Part shown: positions 57,613 through 64,000 of the stretch, one piece after another
Numbering within the stretch: the stretch's first letter is position 1
Layout: the number at the start of each line of letters is the position of its first letter
Assembly: GCA_028554755.1 (NCBI GenBank)
Contig: JAPTOF010000005.1
Span: 10,740,501-10,804,500 of the forward strand
DNA: 64,000 nt
From: Cordia subcordata
Lineage: Eukaryota > Streptophyta > Magnoliopsida > Boraginales > Cordiaceae
Direction of reading: 5' to 3'
Translations under genes and position numbers: made by a program
Notes under the pieces: generated by a model
The model's input: only the letters and a program-made list of their open reading frames with translations
What the model was told of the DNA's origin: nothing
Database searches by the model: none

Positions 57613-57837
57613 TTCTTTCGGGTATCACAAGGGAAGATAAAAAAGGAAACATAGAAAGAGAGAAAAAATAAAATAAAAAAAGAAAGAGAATAAAAAATTA
57701 TCTTGTTGGCAAGCCAATTAAGCGTGCCAACTAAGAGGTGATGATGAGGTGATAAAATTAGAATGACATTTAGCGTTACTCTATATATAATATTTGTACA
57801 CACACATATATATTTAAGTGTTTACGATCACCAAAAA

Positions 57838-57978
57838 ATGAACGACAGTGGTTACTACGGTGAGGATCTGACAGAGACAGCAGTGGTGACTGCGAGGCGA
57901 AAATTCGACGGAGATGACGAGTATCTAAGTATAACGTTGAGTGGAGAGTGTGTCGATAAATATGTGTTTAAATACTAA
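57838..57978 (+). other. Short coding-like fragment, unidentified
   Basis: The frame from ATG 57838 reads M-N-D-S-G-Y-Y-G-E-D-L-T-E-T-A, then F-D-G-D-D-E-Y-L-S and a stop after 46 codons. It is GC-richer than its neighbours and lies just outside the 3.5 kb element. No family recognised. It could equally be a scrap of a gene 5' region. Confidence 0.25.
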
Positions 57979-58235
57979 ATGATGAATGGAGTAAATTAAG
58001 TATAAGTGGAGACTGTGTTGAACCAATACAAAAAAATGTAAGTGGCTTGGTGGTCAATGATGTTAATGTAACGCATGAGATTGTAGGTCCTAAGCATGGG
58101 TGTTTTCCACTTTTTTTTTTTTTTTACACCTCTAGTTTCTCTTTTTCTTTGAAATAATATCAATAAACAAAATTGAAAGATGAAACCTTGCGTTGATAAT
58201 ATTTTCTTTCGATACTTCTCTTTTTGTAAAGTTAA

Positions 58236-58953
58236 GTACGTGTTCGACAACAGCTTTTCAAATAGCGTTTATCATTTTGACTGGTCAAAACGCTATTTTC
58301 CTAAATTATTGCTGTTTGGTAAACTAGCATTTCAAGTAACTTTTTAGGTAGCTTCTAGCGTTTCAACTAGCGTTTCTCAAAAGCTAAAAACTTTAGCGTT
58401 TCAGGTAGCTTTTAGCTTTTCATATTTTTTTTTGGTAATTCTACCCTTTTGCATTTTTTGATTTTTCTATTCTCTTTCCAATCTCTTTCTATATTTTTAC
58501 CTTTTCTTTCACAAATATAAATAAAAACTAATATAAAAATAAATTTCAATTTCTATATAATAAATATTACTAAAAGCATAAGTTTTATTAGTACATTTTT
58601 TTAACAAAATAATTTTGAATCTATTAAAATTAATTTTTGTAATATTGATACAAATGTTTTATCAAAAAATTAGTTATATATGATTATGAAAATAAATATC
58701 TAATTATGAAATGTATTATCTTATTCCTATAATAGTAATCTAAATTACAATTATCATAATAACAATAATAATAATAACATGATATCTTTTACGTCATTTA
58801 ACATTCATCAGCTAATCTAATAGCTAATTTACCGAACACATTTTGTTCAATTAGCTTGTTAAACAGCTATCTGCTAACAGTCAAAATACAACAGTTATTA
58901 GCTACCTAATCTGCTATCAGCTACTCTAACAACTAAATTTGCCGAACATACCC
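58236..58953 (+). mobile_element. PIF/Harbinger-like MITE, 718 bp
   Basis: Ends GTACGTGTTCG and CGAACATACCC with TAA on both sides (58233-58235, 58954-58956). It is inverted relative to its sister at 25547-26268, sharing TAGCGTTT words on one side and AACAGCTAT and GCTACTCTAACA words on the other. It is nonautonomous. Confidence 0.7.
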
Positions 58954-58959
58954 TAAATA

Positions 58960-59779
58960 TTTACAATATCTCATAATTACAATATTGTTGGTTCAAATCT
59001 TATAGATGTCTATTTTTTTCAAACCTTGTAAACGTCTATTTGTGAAGTCTGCTTTTTTTGCCTTCCACTATTTTTGATCAAATTAAAGAAACTCTTATTT
59101 GCATCCACTACTGACATCTGTTCACAAGTTATTGTAAAATGAATTTCTCACAATCACAATCAAAGTTTGACAAAAAAAAACACACACACACACAATCACA
59201 AAACGAATCACAATCAAATAGATGTAAAAACCCATCTTGTAAAATGACATCACTCTGTTTGTTCGATTCAAGCGTCAGTACTCCCACAGAAACGGTTGGT
59301 AGAGGCCCAATGCGTCCAGTAACCATAGAAATGCCACAATACACAATCTCAGTACACAGTTAAGTTGCAGCATGATCTCTAACAAAGCTCTTACCTCTTT
59401 GCAGAAAAAATAAAGCGTCATTTTTAAGTTGCAGCATGATCCAGAGAATCAACAATATAGTGGGCATAGTCATAACTTGGATAAATACACCATTTGTCCC
59501 CTGCATGTGGACTTACTAATAAATGTTTGTCCCAACTTCTGCGTAAATAACTCATTTCCAAACCTCAGCACATGAAAATGCCTGCGCAAATTTCCTGTGT
59601 CCAATATTGGAGGCTTTGAACCATCCAGCTGCATGTTCATGCCCCAGAAAGAGACTGAGAAGTTGCTTCATGTTCAGCCGCAGAATGACTGCATATACAG
59701 CTAACAGATGGGTGGCCATACTGCACGATAAACAGCAAAGTAGCAGAACGAGAGAAGGTGTGGACGCCATGCTGAATGT
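58960..59779. other. Intergenic DNA, possible 3' region of the gene scrap at 59780-60086
   Basis: Holds an (AC)n run at 59178-59193. The 72-codon minus frame at 59770-59552 follows directly after the stop of the scrap and is more likely its untranslated tail than a gene. Confidence 0.35.
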
Positions 59780-60086
59780 CTATTGATTCCCTGTTGCAAA
59801 AGACACATCCTTGTGGATGCCATGCCGAAGCAAACGAGTAATCAAGATGACCAAGTCTAACAAAGCAATTTGGATTGGTATAGGGGCTACCACCCAGAGA
59901 GTCCAGTCCATCAACGACTTAATCTCTGGTTCTGCTAATTGAGAGCCAACTTTTCTAAGTCTAGCACTGAGTTCGTCATATGTTACCTTTCAGAGCCAGA
60001 GACGATTTAGTTTCATTGAGGATCACAAGCAGCAGACTCTTAAGAGCTCTGCCTTCTAAGGCAAAGCATTGCATAATCGATAACAT
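59780..60086 (-). pseudogene. C-terminal exon of an unidentified gene, with one frameshift
   Basis: On the minus strand an acceptor (TGAATAG at 60087) opens a frame with L-E-G-R-A-L-K-S-L-L-L-V-I-L-N-E-T-K-S-S-L-A-L-K (60059-59988). At AAAGGTAAC the frame shifts by one base. It then continues with D-E-L-S-A-R-L-R-K-V-G-S and I-K-S-L-M-D-W-T-L-W, a hydrophobic stretch, and R-H-G-I-H-K-D-V-S-F-A-T-G to a TAG at 59780. Both halves look coding and consistent with one protein. I do not recognise the family. Upstream exons are not found, so it is probably a dead or transposed gene end, unless the shift is a sequencing error. Confidence 0.4.
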
Positions 60087-60089
60087 CTA

Positions 60090-60905
60090 TTCAGCAATAA
60101 GTAAATCATCGGCAGCGAGTATCAAGCAAAATTGTTGTTTTTATTAGGAGCAAACGCTACACATCTGTTTGAAGATAATCGAATTAACATGTGATATTCT
60201 CAGTTCATAAAAGTTTTCAACAAATGGTCCACAGTCGCCAACATCAATTGAAAGTGAAGAAATTGAAAAGTATTACAAAGACTCACGTTTACACGGTTAA
60301 CTGCATATCCGTTCACTTTTTCAGTTTGTCAAAAGGCTAATTGAGAGTATCTCATGTGTCTTCTACAGATTTTTTCTTTTCTTTCACTCCATCATTCTCT
60401 TTTTAATGGAGTTTCCTCCATCTACTACTTTTGTTGGAAACTCCTTTTTTCTTTTTTCTTTTTTCCCTTTTTTTAGCCTCAACACCCCAAAGCAAATCTT
60501 TTTCCCTTCTAAAAATTTTACCAGATAAATGAAGTCTAGCTGCGGCAGATACTGTTTTCAGAGCTATTCCTCACACACAATAAGAAAAACAGCAAAAATG
60601 AGTGGTATCGAAATAGCAAAAAGACTTTAAAAAATGGTAATAATTGATCAAAAAAGCATGCAATTTCACAAAAAATGTCTCTTTTTGATATGATTGTACG
60701 TGACAATAAGTTTTTTCCAAATATATGAAATTGAAATTGTAATAATTAGAACAAATTTATCATATCCTATTACGTTTATTGTTTATTTTAATTATGATAA
60801 TATTTTTATTTATGCACTTTGTTATAGTAAAATTTATATGGTTTCTCGTGCATCGCATAGGTTAAACACTACTAACGGAAAACTGTACTCTTTAAAGACG
60901 CTTTT
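60090..60905. other. Noncoding AT-rich DNA
   Basis: No gene or repeat boundary recognised. It may include an intron of the scrap above. Confidence 0.4.
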
Positions 60906-60910
60906 TAATA

Positions 60911-61170
60911 AATAAAAAAAGATTCTATTCGCTGGAATAAAGCTTTTCCTCTACAAGGGCCTTTGTGCAATAAACCTCTATGGGAGATCATTCATCGTAG
61001 TAAAGTAATCCCACTAAAGCCCTTCTATTTTCTCGGCTAGTCTCACCGGTTGTTCAATACTCACCAATCGAACTAGTGCGGTAGCTTTGCCATCTAAAGC
61101 TTTGGAAGGATAAACAATCGACTGATAGAAAAGAGCTTAGACAGTGTGGGGAATAATTAATTTAATATCC
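60911..61170. other. Higher-complexity fragment, possibly organellar
   Basis: A plus-strand frame of about 40 codons (60918-61039) reads R-W-N-K-A-F-P-L-Q-G-P-L, then V-I-P-L-K-P-F-Y-F-L-G and stop. The composition is more balanced than its flanks. It has the feel of an organelle-derived insert, but I cannot name the source gene. Confidence 0.25.
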
Positions 61171-61395
61171 CATATTAAATAGGACAAGGCAAGACTTCCG
61201 AAATGCAAAAGAAAGGCCGGAATTGATGGATTGTTTGCTTTTTGGCCCCTCTTCCCCACTTTCTTTCTCTCCAAATTCTCCACATCAACGAAGCATTTAT
61301 AGAGAGAGACCGAAAAAGATGATTCACTAGGGTCAACAGAAAATGATGTATATCTTTTTTGGCGGGATAATGGAAAACAATGTAGATAAAGGCTC

Positions 61396-61403
<8 letters not shown>

Positions 61404-61431
<28 letters not shown>
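61404..61431. repeat. (TA)n microsatellite
   Basis: About 14 TA units. Confidence 0.9.
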
Positions 61432-61434
<3 letters not shown>

Positions 61435-61683
61435 GTTCTTGATAGGAGTCTCGCATTAACCCATTTCTCAATAAATCTCTCAATCTTTTTTTTACAGTAT
61501 TCATAGTAAAAAGTGGTCATTCAATATTTGCAGTTCCAACTAACAAAATCAATGTTAATTTGGCTAGCAAATAAATTGAATGATACATGATTTTAACAAG
61601 ATCACTATTCACTTAATATTATTGAATTCACTACTTAAATGCAAATCAATGATATAAGTATCAAGTTAATTCTTGTGTACTAA

Positions 61684-62004
61684 AAATACACTAAAAAAAA
61701 CTCTAAAAAGTAAAAGTAAGCAAGATAAATTAACTTCTCCTAATTCTTTTATTCTCTCTCTTTTTCACACACTAAAACCCAAAACAGATCCATTTTTATT
61801 TCTTTTGTTTCTTTTATTTGTTAAAACAATGGGTCATCATAATACACTAAAAAAAAAACTCTAAAAAATAAAATTAAGCAAGATAAATTAACTTCTCCTA
61901 ATTCTTTTATTCTCTGTCGATCTTTTTCACACACTAAAACCCAAAGCAGATCCATTTTTATTTCTTTTGTTTCTTTTATTTGTTAAAACAATGGGTCATC
62001 ATAA
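61684..62004 (+). repeat. About 160 bp tandem duplication, near identical
   Basis: Both units run from ATACACTAAAAAAAA-CTC or a near variant, through AGCAAGATAAATTAACTTC and CACACACTAAAACCCAAA, to ACAATGGGTCATCATAAT. Only a few differences. Confidence 0.9.
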
Positions 62005-62205
62005 TTTTGTATTGGTATCAATTTATATTATACATGTATAAACTTAATAATTTCTGTATGTGTGTGTGTGACAAAAGATGATGATGAGTAACACCAAAAG
62101 CGTTGTGAACAAACCGATGATAAGTCGTAAATGAACTGTGAAAGAATTTGAGATATTTACTATATATTATGAACCTATTATTATATATTATGAATTTATA
62201 TTCCA

Positions 62206-64000
62206 ATTTTTTTTTTTTGGTCGAAAGAGGAAGGATCCCCTAACTTTTATTGCATAATCGTGCAAAATACATCAGATAGAGAAACTCTCATAACAAGTTA
62301 GGAAAGGTTGACAGGCTAACCTTGGTTACAATAAAACACCAAGACTTAAAGACGAAAAGAAAATGAAATTAGCGTCTTAGACAAGGGAGACCAAGCTTAT
62401 CACACCTGAGGATACCTCTAAGGCGATGCAACTCATTTCCAGGACTGATGACTTGATAACTAAAGCCCATCGCACCCTTATTTGCTAGAAAGTCAGCGGC
62501 AGAATTGGCTTCGCGTAAGATGTGCGTGAGACGACCATGGCATATTTTCTAAGTGATGTTGTAGCAATGTCAACCCAATAGCAGTTGTCCCAGGATCCCC
62601 CAGACGAACCATTGAGAATCTGAAATGCAGCAAGATAATGCATTTCTACCCAGGGTTGAGAGATGTTAAGCTCAATACACATCAAACGACCAAGAATGAG
62701 TGCATGGAGTTCTGCATTCAACAGTGTCATACCCAAAATGTGTAGAGAAACCTTTGACCAAATCCCCTTTAGAATTGCAAATTAGCCCACCACCTCCTGC
62801 ACCCTTACTCTGTTCAAACACACTCCCATCAATATTTAGTTTAAAGCTACCAGGCTGCGGACTTTTCCACCATGCTAATTGCACTCGCTTTTCAATACAA
62901 ACCACAGGTTTGCATCCAAGAATTAAAGCATGGTGCTCATTCCCACGCGCCATTGCTTAGCTTGAAGAAGACTAGCTTGCGAAAGTTGCATTATAAGACT
63001 TTCAACCCTCCAAATAATTCGCTCTCCTACTAATCCAGTGCCTGGATGCTTTGTGTCTTTACGCTCAAACCAAATGGACCATAAAACACAAATTGGCAGA
63101 ACAACACGAATGTGCCCCTTGCATCTAAAGCTGCCCGAAGTGAGCCACACTATAAGATTTTGCAGCATGTCGCCATTTTGTTAAAACTTGACCCCAAATA
63201 TAGAGCCAAAAAAAAAAAAAAATCCATACAAAGGTAGAGTGCTTATTGCTGAAAAACACGTGAGTAATGGATTCCTCCGCCCTGCAGCATTGACATTTAG
63301 ATACAATTTGAAAGCCCTTCCTTTACAATATCTCATCGACAGGGAGCCAATTTTGTAATGCTTTTCAAACAGTAAAGGAGATTTTCATAGGGATGCTTCT
63401 GTGCCAGAGAAAACGATGAATGAAAGATCGAGACCTCCTCTGACGTACTAAGTTTCACGCACTCTTAAAAGAAAAAGAACCATCTGAAGAGAGGCTCCAG
63501 AATGGACGATCAGGCACATCAGTGATAGGCACTTGATTAATTCACACGCTATTTCTCGAGGTAAGATAGCATTCAACAAATCACTATTCCATTCCTTGCC
63601 TCTCATAAGATCAGCAACTTAAACATAGCTTTCAGAAGTTCTTGGGACAAGATCTTTCAAAGGTTGGCACCGCCACCAAATGTCGTTCCAGACGGAAATA
63701 TTGCCTCGCTCAACTTTCCAACAAACGAAAGGTTCAGCCATAATAGAAACTTTCGCAATTCTTTTCCTCATTGAAGTGTTTTGGTTTCTATAGCTCCATT
63801 GATGCCCAAGATCAAAGCCATACTTACCTTGGAGAAAAGTTGACCAACGACTAGAAGATGTGCGAAAGCGCCACCATAGTTTGATGCCCACGGCTTCATT
63901 AACATCCTTCAGTTGCCTGAACCCAAGTCCACCTTCCTGCACAGGAAGACATGTCTTATGCCCAATGAATTCGCTTTTGATCACCTCGGCTACCCCACAG
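62206..64000 (-). mobile_element. LINE 3' region, runs off the window
   Basis: Read on the minus strand from the window edge. 63984-63619 carries G-H-K-T-C-L-P-V, E-G-G-L-G-F-R-Q-L and L-W-W-R-F then G-K-Y-G, the reverse-transcriptase tail. About 63310-63240 has K-C-Q-C-C-R-A-E-E-S, a zinc segment. 63168-62923 has G-H-I-R-V-V-L-P-I and I-I-W-R-V. 62953-62485 is an RNase H-like domain (F-K-L-N-I-D-G-S, G-A-G-G-G-G-L-I, A-E-L-H-A-L-I-L-G), with a frameshift near 62715. The minus-strand poly(A) tail is at 62219-62206. It is an L1-type plant LINE and inactive as read here. The smaller scrap at 7742-8188 belongs to the same family. Confidence 0.85.

Larger units (their letters stand above)
54263..57780. 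mobile_element. Cargo-bearing long-terminal-repeat DNA element, Pack-MULE candidate, 3.5 kb
   Basis: The left end AGTAATGCTATATGTTAC and the reverse complement of the right end AGTAACGCTAAATGTCAT match. Pairing continues for over 150 bp through CTTAGTTGGCA-GCTT-ATT and GCCAACTAGATAAG, then CT-rich arms. Flanking 9-mers ATACATATA and CTATATATA agree at 7 of 9. The ends resemble the 32970-34460 foldback (AATAATGC, ACCCC, CATCTTAG, GCCACCTAGAT). The interior has no transposase. It has features of captured host DNA on the minus strand: TATAAATGC near 57470, a leader, and strong splice donors at about 57213 and 55960. Confidence 0.55.

Noticed and set aside
59552..59770. 72-codon minus frame beginning M-A-S-T-P-S
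   Set aside because: Starts ten bases after the stop of the gene scrap; no family match or conserved pattern. Likely untranslated tail.

Overview
This is a plant nuclear window, most likely from a dicot. It is very AT-rich, shows no bacterial-style gene packing, and is dominated by nested transposable elements, microsatellites and pieces of one gene family. The sequence does not let me name the species.

The one gene I consider intact lies on the minus strand at 49922-46480. It is a three-exon leucine-rich-repeat receptor-like kinase of the non-RD XII type (the class of FLS2, EFR and Xa21), 1073 aa after splicing. The rest of the window records what happened around this gene. Three broken partial copies lie at 46310-45680 (-), 43915-43340 (-) and 8189-8480 (+). 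All three cover exon 1, and at least two run into intron 1 before mobile-element sequence begins. A promoter-plus-start-codon stub with no gene body lies at 50441-50545. Copies of the upstream flank lie at 2.5-5.3 kb and 35.4-36.7 kb.

Layout. 0-2.2 kb: possible 5' end of an unidentified gene, with a MITE. 2.2-7.1 kb: short-LTR remnants, tandem repeats and duplicated block A. 7.3-8.2 kb: tandem repeat and a LINE scrap. 8.2-10.9 kb: receptor-kinase fragment, LTR-like repeat, Harbinger-like MITE and mini-CACTA. 11.7-12.4 kb: long-terminal-repeat MITE. 12.4-29 kb: AT-rich intergenic DNA with a LINE RNase H tail, an inverted-repeat element, CACTA ends, Harbinger-like MITEs and a hAT-like element. 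29.2-37.1 kb: repeat units, then block B, which is A inverted, internally triplicated and interrupted by a 1.5 kb foldback element. 37.1-39.1 kb: LTR-like repeat holding a 1.3 kb LINE with target-site duplication. 39.1-41.8 kb: block C, nearly identical to A. 41.6-46.3 kb: receptor-kinase fragments with LTR-like and MITE debris. 46.5-49.9 kb: the intact kinase. 50-53 kb: its repeated upstream modules. 53.3-53.7 kb: two TRIM-like short LTRs. 54.3-57.8 kb: a cargo-bearing long-terminal-repeat element, possibly a Pack-MULE. 58-62 kb: MITE, an unidentified broken gene end and tandem repeats. 62.2-64 kb: the 3' part of a LINE, running off the window edge.

I found no tRNA, rRNA or CRISPR and no obviously new enzymatic system. 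The most informative content is the insertion and duplication history. Several elements can be dated relative to one another because paralogous empty sites lie in the same window.
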